Of a stretch of DNA of 64,000 bases, positions 49,835 through 58,019 are shown piece after piece. The position numbers were made by a program, and so were the translations under genes. This DNA comes from Tabrizicola_A sp965284335 (GTDB lineage: Bacteria; Pseudomonadota; Alphaproteobacteria; Rhodobacterales; Rhodobacteraceae): the NCBI RefSeq assembly GCF_965284335.1, contig NZ_OZ260076.1; one strand, given 5' to 3'. The notes under the pieces were generated by a model, which was given only the letters and a program-made list of their open reading frames with translations, was not told the DNA's origin and searched no databases. The number at the start of each line of letters is the position of its first letter. The first letter of the stretch is position 1.

Positions 49835-50236
49835 TCATTCGGTTGGACGAATGTGGACTTCGCGTTCCAGCGTCATATCAAAGCTCTCAAGCACGAGGCT
49901 TGGAAGTAGCGAATTGTATTCGTATTCTACTTGAAGGAGAATTCGCGGTGCATCAGCGGTTCCAGCAGGGCTAGACGCGACCGTTAGGCGTTTGTCTTCA
50001 GCCAAGAAGAGCTGGTCGGCAATAGTTGCCTTCAACGTGACCAAGTCTGTTGTCGGTTCGATATAGAGCAGACGAGCCGCCGCATCGGTCGCGGTTACAA
50101 GGTTCTGCTTGAAGAAGAATGCGCGGCCCAGTTCTATAATTCCGAAGGTGAACAGAATTAGAATGGGTGCGATGATTGCAAACTCAATTGCTGCTACGCC
50201 AGATGTTTGCCGAATAAAGTCACGCAGGCGCATCAT
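49835..50236 (-). CDS. tadE: TadE-like minor pilin
   Basis: A 133-aa pseudopilin. The N-terminal TadE motif RQTSGVAAIEFAIIAPILILFTFGIIELGRAFF (residues 8-40) has the conserved E in AAIEF and the hydrophobic helix that is cut by prepilin peptidase. The rest is a small extracellular domain ending MTLEREVHIRP. ATG overlaps the stop of the previous gene (ATGA). A longer frame to 50413 is shadow of the neighbour. TadE and TadF are needed for Flp pilus assembly. Confidence 0.88.
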   Translation of the reverse strand: MMRLRDFIRQTSGVAAIEFAIIAPILILFTFGIIELGRAFFFKQNLVTATDAAARLLYIEPTTDLVTLKATIADQLFLAEDKRLTVASSPAGTADAPRILLQVEYEYNSLLPSLVLESFDMTLEREVHIRPTE

Positions 50237-50700
50237 CGAACCTGTATCGTGCGCTGACTTGAAATTTCCTCGGAAACGAACACGTTCGGGATGGGCAATA
50301 TGGGGTTGAACGTCGTGCTGGCCGTCAACAGAAATAGAACCTCCCAGCCTCCAGCCACGGCGCAAGCGGACAATGAACTGGGAACACAATTTTGCACTTG
50401 ATTGGACCCACAACGGCAGATCGACACCACTGTGCCGGCGTATGGGGCGCTGCTGATGGGATTGCCTAATTTTGTCAGAGCCTCATTCAGAGCTGTCTGC
50501 AGGGTTAACCTGTTGGTCGTAAAAAGCGTTGCTTCCACGACCTCTCGTGTTGCTTGATCAAGGCGCGCCTTTTCGACGATTTTTGCACCCAGATTCACCG
50601 CCGCAATCAACAAAATCAACAAAACCGGCGCTATGATTGCCATCTCGATGGCGACGGCGCCATCTTGGGATTTGGCAAATCGTTTTAGCGCCCGTTGCAT
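50233..50700 (-). CDS. tadF: TadF/TadE-like minor pilin
   Basis: A 155-aa pseudopilin with the N-terminal DGAVAIEMAIIAPVLLILLIAAVNLGAKI (residues 13-41). Its outer domain has four cysteines (SICRCGSNQVQNCVPSSLSAC) that may form two disulfides, unusual for these minor pilins. It begins one base after the cpaE stop and overlaps tadE, so the minus-strand set cpaC-cpaB-cpaE-tadF-tadE reads as one operon. Confidence 0.85.
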   Translation of the reverse strand: MQRALKRFAKSQDGAVAIEMAIIAPVLLILLIAAVNLGAKIVEKARLDQATREVVEATLFTTNRLTLQTALNEALTKLGNPISSAPYAGTVVSICRCGSNQVQNCVPSSLSACAVAGGWEVLFLLTASTTFNPILPIPNVFVSEEISSQRTIQVR

Positions 50701-50701
50701 G

Positions 50702-51904
50702 TCAGCCGCCGCGGCCGAAGAGGCGCTTTACCAGCGAGGGCGAGGCGGTTGCGGTCTCGGTGGCGCGGGCGCTGGTGCGTTCTTGCAGATAGGCGACGAG
50801 GGCGCTCATTTCTGGCGGGCGGGACGTCAGTTCGGCCACGAGTTTGCCGGTAACGGCCGCGTTTTCGGCGGCGGATTGGAAGTCGCCCACCTCGATCAGC
50901 CGCCCGCTGCGCAGGGTGTCTTGGTAGGTTTTGCGCGAGATGATGCTTTCGCTTTTCTTGGTCCAGCGGTTCAACACGAGATCCGGCTCGGACATATGTT
51001 GCCGCGTTTTGGACGACAGGTCTTGGATGCGGCGCATCAGTTGGAAACTGCGCAGATCGCAGGCCGTGACCAGGGTCACACGCTCTGCCACCGAGAGAAC
51101 CCGGGTGTGCAAGGTGCTCCAGCCGCTGGGCATGTCAATGACGATATGGTCGGCCAGGGTTCTGGCGCTGTCCAGAATGTCGATGAAATTGTCAGAGCGG
51201 AGTTGGAATCCGGGTTCCAGCGTGGGGGAGGAGCAAAGGATTTGCAGATTGGAGTTCCGCTCATGCGCGATGCGGGCAATTTCTTGTGAGGTGATCGAGC
51301 GGGGGTCGCGCAACAGTTCCGAGGTGCCCCGCACGGGGGAGATGTCAAAGTTCAGCGACATGCTGCCCGACATGATGTCAAAATCGATCAGCAAGACACG
51401 CTTGTTGGGCACCTGCGACAGAAGGATCGCCGCGTTTTGGGCGATGGTCGAGGCACCGGTGCCGCCGCCGCAGCCTGTGAACATATGCAGCGCGCCGATG
51501 GGGCGGTTTTCGGTTTTCGCGAAGGTGCGGCTGAGAGAGGCCAATAGCAGTTCTTGGGTCAGCGGGGTAAAGAGATAGTCAGAGCCCCCGCGGTTCAAAA
51601 GCTTTCGATAGCGGCCGACATCATTGTTGTTTGAGATAACAATGATTTGGGTAAAGGCCGCGCTGATATCGGCCACACGGTCAAGCTCTTCTATCGAGCC
51701 ATCATGTTCGATGATCAAGAGTTCTGGCGTGCCGCCTGTGGGGTATTGATTGACCAGCGCATCGATGTCGCCAACAAACACCTCATATTGCGCACGCGCC
51801 AGAAGATGGTGCTGCTGCAACCGCTTCAGCTCGGCAACAACGCCGTCTGATTTTGCAAAGGCCGCAATGGTGCAGCGGGGGATGAAGAGGGTTTCATCGG
51901 TCAT
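50702..51904 (-). CDS. cpaE: pilus localisation ATPase CpaE/TadZ
   Basis: MinD/ParA-like protein that places the Tad machine at the pole, 400 aa. An atypical receiver domain (about residues 5-130, ending FTPLTQELLLASL) is followed by the ATPase domain with a degenerate Walker A CGGGTGASTIAQN (about 144-156), VLLIDFDIMSGSMSL and HIVIDMPSGWS. The usual P-loop lysine is missing (GTGAST), as reported for several TadZ proteins. ATG is preceded by GGAGAG and lies right after the cpaB stop. Confidence 0.92.
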   Translation of the reverse strand: MTDETLFIPRCTIAAFAKSDGVVAELKRLQQHHLLARAQYEVFVGDIDALVNQYPTGGTPELLIIEHDGSIEELDRVADISAAFTQIIVISNNNDVGRYRKLLNRGGSDYLFTPLTQELLLASLSRTFAKTENRPIGALHMFTGCGGGTGASTIAQNAAILLSQVPNKRVLLIDFDIMSGSMSLNFDISPVRGTSELLRDPRSITSQEIARIAHERNSNLQILCSSPTLEPGFQLRSDNFIDILDSARTLADHIVIDMPSGWSTLHTRVLSVAERVTLVTACDLRSFQLMRRIQDLSSKTRQHMSEPDLVLNRWTKKSESIISRKTYQDTLRSGRLIEVGDFQSAAENAAVTGKLVAELTSRPPEMSALVAYLQERTSARATETATASPSLVKRLFGRGG

Positions 51905-51906
51905 TT

Positions 51907-52848
51907 TCACTCTCCATCAGCGCCGGGGGTCGTCAGTGCGACATCTTCATACCGCGTGGACCCACTGCCGATGATCCGGATGCGAAGCGTTTCGGGTTCC
52001 ACGACACGGGCGCGCAGCGGGGCCGGTTCGGAGGTTGCGGCAGAGGTCTGGGTCTGGGCCGCAGGTTTGGCCGGCGCGGCGGTCTCTTCGGTTTCCACCG
52101 GCACAATGCGCGAGGGGCCCTGATCGTCCAGCGCGCGCAGGGCCAGCGAGATGTCGCCATCGGCAAGTGCGGCAAAAAGCACTTCGGCTTCTTCGTCACT
52201 GACTTCGAGCGTGACGGTCGGGCCGATCAAGCTGTTGCTGCTATCGTTGATCGTCTGGCTGGCTTGTTCGTCGGCGGTGCGGGCGGTTGTGCGCGTGGAC
52301 GGCGTTTCGCCGATGGCCAAGACGCGCAGGTTTTCAAGAATAAACCGGGTGACGTTTTCGTCTTGGCCGTCGCCGTCGGTATCTTCGCGAAGTGTGTGGA
52401 TCACATCCACCCGATCTTCGGGCAGGATGAAGCCACCGGCCAGCTGCTGGGCGGCCACATTGATGCCAACCGCCCGACGACCGGGTTGCAGCGTCATCGA
52501 CATGAAGCCCGCGATGCCATCGACGATGGCGCTGTTGCTCACAGCCTCACCTGCAAGGACGTCACGCCGCAAAAGCTTGTCAAGGAATGCCGGGGGCACC
52601 TCGGGACGGCTGGCGGTGGAGGTTACGCCATCTGCCGGGGCCGCCGAGATCAGCTGTTCTTGCCATCTGACACTGCTTTCGTCGAGCAGGGTGCCGCGTG
52701 GCAGGTCGCGCGAATAGACCAAAACATTGATGCGGTCAGAGCTGGCGACGGTTTGAACCACCACCTCTGGTGAACGGGTGAACTGTAACAGCGCAAGCGT
52801 CCCGACGCCGGAGAGCAGGGCTAGCAGCAATATCTGGCTTCGACGCAT
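51907..52848 (-). CDS. cpaB: Flp pilus assembly protein CpaB/RcpC
   Basis: A 313-aa periplasmic protein with an N-terminal membrane anchor (about residues 4-22), a SAF/RcpC domain (VLVYSRDLPRGTLLDESSVRWQEQ and DKLLRRDVLAGEAV, AVGINVAAQQLAGGFILPEDRVDVIHT) and a Pro/Ala/Thr-rich C-terminal tail. RcpC stabilises the secretin channel. The ATG starting MRRSQILLL has GGAGG ten bases upstream. It sits between cpaC and cpaE in the minus-strand operon. Confidence 0.9.
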   Translation of the reverse strand: MRRSQILLLALLSGVGTLALLQFTRSPEVVVQTVASSDRINVLVYSRDLPRGTLLDESSVRWQEQLISAAPADGVTSTASRPEVPPAFLDKLLRRDVLAGEAVSNSAIVDGIAGFMSMTLQPGRRAVGINVAAQQLAGGFILPEDRVDVIHTLREDTDGDGQDENVTRFILENLRVLAIGETPSTRTTARTADEQASQTINDSSNSLIGPTVTLEVSDEEAEVLFAALADGDISLALRALDDQGPSRIVPVETEETAAPAKPAAQTQTSAATSEPAPLRARVVEPETLRIRIIGSGSTRYEDVALTTPGADGE

Positions 52849-52913
52849 CTTGGCGTTTCCTCCGCACACAGGCCCGATTTGGACCGCAGGACGTTATGGG
52901 CACTTATCGGTGA

Positions 52914-54284
52914 TCAAGGGCTTGGAAGGATGTGGCCATAGGCGCCAGACACCCCAAAACCGTTTTTGAACGCGCGGACCAATTGCTCACGATCCTCAAT
53001 CGCACCGAAAACGAATGCTTCTGCATCATTTGGTTCAGAGCCCTGAGACAGCGGGTTGGCGTCCAGATTTTCCTTTGAAGCGCCGTTTACCAAATAGGGC
53101 GTGACCAAAATGACCAATTCGGTTTGGTTGTTTTGGTAAGCGCTCGACCTAAACAAGGTGCCAAGGATCGGAACATTTGCAATCCAAGGGAATTGGCGGA
53201 CGTTGCGCAGGGAATTGCTTTGCAGCAAACCCGCAATGGCAAAGCTTTCACCGCTTTTCAATTCGATATTGGTATCGACCTTGCGCGAGACGAACGCAGG
53301 ATTGCCATTTACGGTTTTGGTCCAGTCAACTTCACTGACTTCGGGCATGATCCGCAATCGGATCGATTGATCAGGCATCACATTGGGCGTGAAGGCAAGT
53401 TTTACGCCATATTCACGATAGGTTGTTGATTGGTCTGATACCGTTGGCCCCCCCGTGACTGAGCTGCTTTCCGTTATAACGACTGGCACTTCACCACCGA
53501 CCAAGAAGCTGGCGGTTGATCCATTGGAAGAAACCAGCGTCGGATTGGCCAAGCGGCGGGCAAGACCACGGGTTTCCAAGGCCTGAAGCAGGAAATCAAT
53601 GCTATAGGTATTGCCATTGCTGTTGATTGTCAGATTTTGACTGATTTGACCAAATGGCGCGCCAAGGACGCTGCCCGAAACGGCGGGATTTCGGAAGGTA
53701 TTAATTCCCAACTCTTTGCCGCCATTGCGCGACAATTCGAGGATATTTACCTTCAGCATCACCTGACGCGGATCTGCGACTTTAATCGCGTCAATCACGG
53801 CGCCTTCGCTGTAAGAGGAGGCAATGTCCATAATACGGCCAGCGCTGGCCTGATCTTGAACCGAGCCGCTGACAAGAACGCGCCCATTCACATTGCGCAC
53901 TTCGACGCTTCCGGGGGCAACGACCTCATCAATAATGGCCTGCAATTGCGAGAAGTCATCCATCACCATAAGGGACATGGCGATTTTTTTGGCACCCGTG
54001 GCATCCAAAAGCACAATCTTGGTTTCACCAGCGGCAAGGGGGGTGATCACAAGGCTTTCGGGCGACAGGATCGTGACGCTGGCGACCTGCTCATTGCCGA
54101 TCACCACATCCGTTAGATCGAAATCGATCTTCATGATTTTCGTGTCACCCAGCTCCATTCGCAGGGTTTCAACCTGCTGGGCATGGGCAAAGGGGGTGGC
54201 GGGCAGCTGGGCTGCGGCGATCAGCAGGCCAAGCGTCAGGGCGCGCAGGGCCTGGCAGCCTTTGGTTGAGAGGCGAAGTTGCAT
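52914..54284 (-). CDS. cpaC: Tad secretin CpaC/RcpA
   Basis: Outer-membrane secretin through which the Flp pilus leaves, 456 aa. Signal peptide about residues 1-35. The BON/secretin N-domain includes VIGNEQVASVTILSPESLVI, the middle NVNGRVLVSGSVQD, and the C-terminal secretin beta-domain has LANPTLVSSNGSTASFLVGGEVPV and WIANVPILGTLFRSSAYQNNQTELVILVTPYLV. ATG shares a base with the stop of the preceding TPR gene. Complete. Confidence 0.94.
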   Translation of the reverse strand: MQLRLSTKGCQALRALTLGLLIAAAQLPATPFAHAQQVETLRMELGDTKIMKIDFDLTDVVIGNEQVASVTILSPESLVITPLAAGETKIVLLDATGAKKIAMSLMVMDDFSQLQAIIDEVVAPGSVEVRNVNGRVLVSGSVQDQASAGRIMDIASSYSEGAVIDAIKVADPRQVMLKVNILELSRNGGKELGINTFRNPAVSGSVLGAPFGQISQNLTINSNGNTYSIDFLLQALETRGLARRLANPTLVSSNGSTASFLVGGEVPVVITESSSVTGGPTVSDQSTTYREYGVKLAFTPNVMPDQSIRLRIMPEVSEVDWTKTVNGNPAFVSRKVDTNIELKSGESFAIAGLLQSNSLRNVRQFPWIANVPILGTLFRSSAYQNNQTELVILVTPYLVNGASKENLDANPLSQGSEPNDAEAFVFGAIEDREQLVRAFKNGFGVSGAYGHILPSP

Positions 54285-54745
54285 CACAGGACCGTCACCT
54301 TCTTGAGCATGCCGATATTATTGGCAACCGCCTCGTTATTGGGCGCAAGGCGTTGCGCCTCGAAAAGATAAAACGCGGCTTTTTGATAATTGCCGCGCAG
54401 CATTTGCGAATAACCCCAATTGTTCCACAGGGTCACCCGATCAAAGGAAGATTCGGAGAGCATCGTGTAAGCTCTATCCGCGGTCCTAAAATCGCCGGTC
54501 ATATCAGAAGCGGCGGCGAGGGATGCCAGAACCCTGGGGTCTTTGGTGCGAAACGGTTGCAAAGCCAAAAGGGCGGTTTTCGCCTCGGCATGTTTGTTTT
54601 GCTGCATCAGCACTGTTGCTGATTGAAATTGCTGCTGCGCCTTTGCGGCGTCATCAACGGTGGGCGTGGTCACGCATCCGGACAGCACAATTGCCACGGC
54701 GGATGCTGCGCCGATTCTAAGACATAGTTTGCGACTGCTTTGCAC
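54284..54745 (-). CDS. tadD: TadD-like TPR lipoprotein (locus 2)
   Basis: A 153-aa lipoprotein: signal peptide with lipobox LSGC (Cys24), followed by three TPR-like repeats (HAEAKTALLALQPFRTKDPRVLASLAAAS, RVTLWNNWGYSQMLRGNYQKAAFYLFEAQRLAPNN). It heads the minus-strand Tad operon, opposite the flp gene, with about 220 bp of AT-rich divergent promoter region between them. Confidence 0.85.
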   Translation of the reverse strand: MQSSRKLCLRIGAASAVAIVLSGCVTTPTVDDAAKAQQQFQSATVLMQQNKHAEAKTALLALQPFRTKDPRVLASLAAASDMTGDFRTADRAYTMLSESSFDRVTLWNNWGYSQMLRGNYQKAAFYLFEAQRLAPNNEAVANNIGMLKKVTVL

Positions 54746-54963
54746 GATCCGCCCCGGTTATTTTCATTTGAATGCTGCAATTATAGTTCACAGCATTTTT
54801 ACCAAGCATTTGTCTAAAAGAAAGAACTCTATGTATCAATAGTTTTGATAAAGAATTTGTAATTTAATTCCGCTTTAAAACTCGTATTTTGGCGCGGTAA
54901 CATATGAGAACAATTCCGCGTGATGTTCGCGCTGATGTTTTCGAAAGCACAAAGGGAAGAAAC

Positions 54964-55146
54964 ATGTTGAAGATGCGTGCGAAGCTGGCAAAGTTTTTCC
55001 GCAACGAAAGTGGCGCGACGGCGATCGAATATGGTTTGATCGCGGCGTTGGTTGCGGTCGCGCTGATTGCGGGCGCGACTTTGCTGGGCGACGGATTGGA
55101 CCAAGCGTTCACAGACATTAGCGAAAAAATCGTAGTGGAAGAGTAA
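54964..55146 (+). CDS. flp: Flp family type IVb pilin
   Basis: Major pilin of the Tad pilus, 60 aa. The prepilin leader is basic (MLKMRAKLAKFFRN), cleavage is expected after Gly in ESGATAIEYGLIAALVAVALIAG; the Glu-Tyr pair of the mature helix (IEYGLIA) is diagnostic. The C-terminus is short and acidic. ATG lies six to eight bases after AGGGAAG. Single gene with its own promoter. It needs a prepilin peptidase, which is absent from this locus. Confidence 0.93.
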   Translation: MLKMRAKLAKFFRNESGATAIEYGLIAALVAVALIAGATLLGDGLDQAFTDISEKIVVEE

Positions 55147-55603
55147 CGTCCACCCATCAGATATTAATGGTGCGCCGCTGGTCTATTGCTCTCTGGTGGC
55201 GCATTTCGTCGCTGTATGCTGAAACGTTGTGTATGACTTGTTTGGTTGGGGTGGCGATAAATTGGTCGACGGTCGCTGCTCCTGATATGCTGAATAACTC
55301 CTTTGTATAAATTTGCTGACCGCGGATTGGTTCGATGTTTTAGGTTTTAATTAATTCGAGTGGCCTGCTCGAATTATCTGGAGTTTTATCGTTTTGTTTC
55401 TATAAAACAGATCTTTTGCTTCCATCTGTCGGCCATTGACTTGATAAGTCTTTGCTAAAATGTCCGACATGTAAGCTTATAATGTGTCGTCTAAAAGAGG
55501 CCCCCACTCTTCCAAGTCGTCATTGCCGAAGTGAGTGATTGCTGCCGTAACATGATCCACTCCCCCCCCTCCCGCGTATCCATCCAAAGTCATGGAGACG
55601 CCG
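55147..55603. other. gene-free AT-rich stretch after flp
   Basis: About 450 bp with no convincing frame, lower GC than the downstream genes. It marks the right border of the low-GC Tad region. I see no transposase remnant, tRNA, or clear terminator with a T-run, and no copy of the tRNA-Leu 3' end. Confidence 0.5.
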
Positions 55604-56002
55604 ATGCAAATTGCCACGCTTTACCTGTCGACCGCGGTGATCTTTCTGGTGATCGACGCGATCATGCTGCGGCTTTACATGGCGCCGCTGTTTTCGCGTT
55701 ACATCGGGCCGATGATGCTGGAGAACATCCGCCTTGGCCCTGCGGCGCTGTTCTATCTGGCCTATGTGGCGGGGCTTTTGTATCTGGTCTCGGTGCCTGC
55801 CTTGAAGGCGGGGGCGCCTTTGCTGATCCCGGCGGCGGTCTTGGGGTTCATGGCCTATGGCACCTTTGAATTCACCAATTACGCCATCCTCAAGGGCTGG
55901 AACCTGCGCATGGTGGTGACCGATGTGGCTTGGGGCACGGTCTTGACGGCGGTGTCGGCTTGGGGTGGGGTGGCGGTCACGCGTGCAATCTTCAAGGTGT
56001 GA
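55604..56002 (+). CDS. DUF2177 family membrane protein
   Basis: A 132-aa membrane protein with four predicted helices (about residues 5-25, 45-65, 74-92, 108-128), matching DUF2177. Conserved points include VIDAIMLRLYMAPLF and EFTNYAILKGW. Function unknown. The ATG at MQIATLYL has GGAG six bases upstream; an ATG four codons earlier is possible. The ArsC/Spx-like gene begins three bases after its stop. Confidence 0.82.
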   Translation: MQIATLYLSTAVIFLVIDAIMLRLYMAPLFSRYIGPMMLENIRLGPAALFYLAYVAGLLYLVSVPALKAGAPLLIPAAVLGFMAYGTFEFTNYAILKGWNLRMVVTDVAWGTVLTAVSAWGGVAVTRAIFKV

Positions 56003-56005
56003 CCC

Positions 56006-56326
56006 ATGATCCTTTACGGCATTCCAACCTGTGACAGCTGCAAAAAGGCGCTAAAGGCGCTGGAGGCGGCGGGCCATGTGGTGCAGTTTCGCGACATTCG
56101 CAAAAATCCGCTGACAGAGGCCGAGATTGCCGAGATTGTCGGCGAATTTGGCGACCGGGCGGTGAACAAACAGTCCACCACCTATCGCGCTTTTTCGGAT
56201 TTCTTGCGCGAATCTGAGCCGGAAGCGCAGATCGCCGCCCAGCCCACAGTGATGAAACGCCCGGTGATCCGGGCGGAAAAATGGCATTTGGGCTGGGATG
56301 CCAGCGTGCAGGCGGCCTTGCTGTAA
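56006..56326 (+). CDS. ArsC/Spx-family thioredoxin-fold protein
   Basis: A 106-aa protein of the arsenate-reductase-like (YffB/Spx) family. The N-terminal CDSCKKALKAL (Cys10-Asp-Ser-Cys13) is the CxxC-type active site, followed by FRDIRKNPLTEAEIAEI and NKQSTTYRAF and MKRPVIRAEKW. YffB-like members are usually not arsenate reductases, and nothing here points to arsenic. Second gene in a pair with DUF2177. A strong terminator follows. Confidence 0.85.
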   Translation: MILYGIPTCDSCKKALKALEAAGHVVQFRDIRKNPLTEAEIAEIVGEFGDRAVNKQSTTYRAFSDFLRESEPEAQIAAQPTVMKRPVIRAEKWHLGWDASVQAALL

Positions 56327-56335
56327 GCCCAAATA

Positions 56336-56362
56336 AAAACGGCCCCGGTTGGGGGCCGTTTT
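56336..56362. terminator. bidirectional terminator between arsC-like gene and csp
   Basis: Eleven-pair stem AAAACGGCCCC/GGGGCCGTTTT with a five-base loop, between two convergent genes. Confidence 0.9.
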
Positions 56363-56380
56363 CAGGAAAATCTTGTCAGA

Positions 56381-56587
56381 TCACAACAGACGCAGATCGC
56401 CTGCCGACTGCTTTCCATCGCGGCCAGATTGCAGTTCGTAGCCGATTTTCTGATTGTCGTTCAGACCCTTGAGGCCAGCCCGTTCGACCGCCGAGATATG
56501 CACGAACACATCCTTGCCGCCATCATCGGGGGCAATGAAGCCATAACCTTTGGTGCTGTTAAACCATTTCACGGTGCCGGTGGGCAT
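56381..56587 (-). CDS. cold-shock protein (CspA family)
   Basis: Single cold-shock domain, 68 aa, an RNA/ssDNA chaperone. RNP1 KGYGFI and RNP2 DVFVHI are both intact, starting from TGTVKWFNSTKGYGFIAPDD. ATG has AGGAGAG seven bases upstream; the longer frame is untranslated leader. It is monocistronic. Temperature dependence cannot be read from the sequence. Confidence 0.94.
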   Translation of the reverse strand: MPTGTVKWFNSTKGYGFIAPDDGGKDVFVHISAVERAGLKGLNDNQKIGYELQSGRDGKQSAGDLRLL

Positions 56588-56766
56588 TCCGCTCTCTCCT
56601 ATCTCAACCCTCCCGAGGCGGAATTGCCACGGGCCGTGCAAGCAGGTCTTCTTGGGCCTCGATAGGCGGTCAGAAAGTCTGTCGTCACTGACAAAATCAT
56701 GCCAAAGCTTTTGGCAAAAGCAAGCATGGAATCCGCAAGGGCTGTGACGGCGTGATGACAAGCCCG

Positions 56767-57291
56767 TTATGGCCGCCGCAACTGCCAAAGTTTGACCAAA
56801 TGGTCCAAGGAAAATGGCCCCGCGCCCTTGAGAACAAGGGTCAAAAGCACCACCACCCAAAGCGCGCGTTGATCAAGGATCAGCGCATCCGAGGCCCGGT
56901 CAAACCAGGCGCCAATGGTGGCGGCGCTGGCGCCATGGCCGATGATGTCGGTCAGGCTTTGCACGACGACAAAGCCGATCATCCCCAAGGCAGCCAGCCG
57001 CGTGGCAAGGCCCAGCACGATCATCGCGGGCAGGATGAGTTCCGCCCAAGATCCGGCCAGCACGATCAGGGTGCGCATGGCCCCCATTTGGCTGGCGTCA
57101 AAGCCTGCGGCCTCCATCGCGTGGGGAAAGATCTGGGCATAGGCGCCCAGTGAGGGGGTGAAGAGCCCATCCAGTTTCGTCAGGCCCGAGGCCCAGAAAT
57201 AGACCAAAAGCACCGCCGCAAAGCTGAGGCGCGCCAAGACTGGCACAAGGCTGTCCCCTGCGCGGTCCAATTGGGTGAGGAGACCGTTCAT
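56767..57291 (-). CDS. bufD: DoxX family membrane protein (bufferin operon)
   Basis: A 174-aa inner-membrane protein of the DoxX family with four helices (about residues 20-38, 73-95, 100-120, 145-165). In bufferin operons a DoxX-type gene is the last member, whose exact job is not settled. ATG overlaps the stop of the DUF2063 gene by one base (TGATG), so it is translated with it. Confidence 0.85.
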   Translation of the reverse strand: MNGLLTQLDRAGDSLVPVLARLSFAAVLLVYFWASGLTKLDGLFTPSLGAYAQIFPHAMEAAGFDASQMGAMRTLIVLAGSWAELILPAMIVLGLATRLAALGMIGFVVVQSLTDIIGHGASAATIGAWFDRASDALILDQRALWVVVLLTLVLKGAGPFSLDHLVKLWQLRRP

Positions 57292-58019
57292 CAAGACACT
57301 CCGATAATGGCATTGTGGCTCACAAGCAGGCCAAGAACGCGGGCCAGATCAAAGCCCTCAGCGGTTTGGGCAAGGGCGGCAATCAGGGGATCACCCCCCA
57401 TGAGGCTGGTCAGAAAAGCCGCGCCGCCGGGGGGCAAAAGGTGAGGGGTGGGGTCAAACTCGGCGCGCAGGATGGCGACGTCTTCGGCGTGCATAAGGGG
57501 GGCGGGGCCGCCATGGCTGTTGTGCTGCCAGATGGCATGGATGGGCCAGTTGGACGTGAGAACCTGCACCGAGGGGGCAAGGGTCAGCCGGGCGCGCAAA
57601 AGATCAGCCTCGCCCAGCGTGGTCAGGGCGGTGGCGGGCAGGGGCGTGCTGTCGGTCGCGTGATAGCTTTGGCGCAGGGCCTGTTCCAGACGGGCCACAT
57701 CGGGCAGATAACCCAAATGCGCAACGGGTGGGAAGTTTTGCAAGAACCCGGCAAAGCCCGCGCCATAAAGCATCAACCGGCGGTCCTTAGGCGGGTTTTG
57801 CCGCAGGTAAACCAGCGCCATGGCGGCGAAAAACGACGGTCCCACCAGCTTTTGCACCACGGGAAAGGCCGCCTCAAGCACCTTGACCAATGAGCTGTTC
57901 ACCGTGTTGCGATAGACCGAAAAGCGCTTGGCATCGGGCAGGCCGTCAGGGCCAACAACGCCGGGGGGCGGGGGCAGATCGGGGTTCAAAAGCGCGGTTG
58001 CAAAGGCCGATTGGGTCAT
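57291..58019 (-). CDS. bufC: DUF2063 (BufC/HvfC-type) RiPP partner protein
   Basis: A 242-aa protein of DUF2063, the partner of DUF692 enzymes. N-terminal domain pattern: FATALLNPDLPPPPGVV, RFSVYRNTVNSSLVKVLEAAFPVVQKLVGPSFFAAMALVYLRQNPP. This helical domain recruits the precursor peptide to the MNIO enzyme. The C-terminal half (about residues 150-242) is the winged-type domain found in such proteins. The start ATG overlaps the end of the DUF692 gene by four bases. Third gene of the operon. Confidence 0.9.
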   Translation of the reverse strand: MTQSAFATALLNPDLPPPPGVVGPDGLPDAKRFSVYRNTVNSSLVKVLEAAFPVVQKLVGPSFFAAMALVYLRQNPPKDRRLMLYGAGFAGFLQNFPPVAHLGYLPDVARLEQALRQSYHATDSTPLPATALTTLGEADLLRARLTLAPSVQVLTSNWPIHAIWQHNSHGGPAPLMHAEDVAILRAEFDPTPHLLPPGGAAFLTSLMGGDPLIAALAQTAEGFDLARVLGLLVSHNAIIGVS

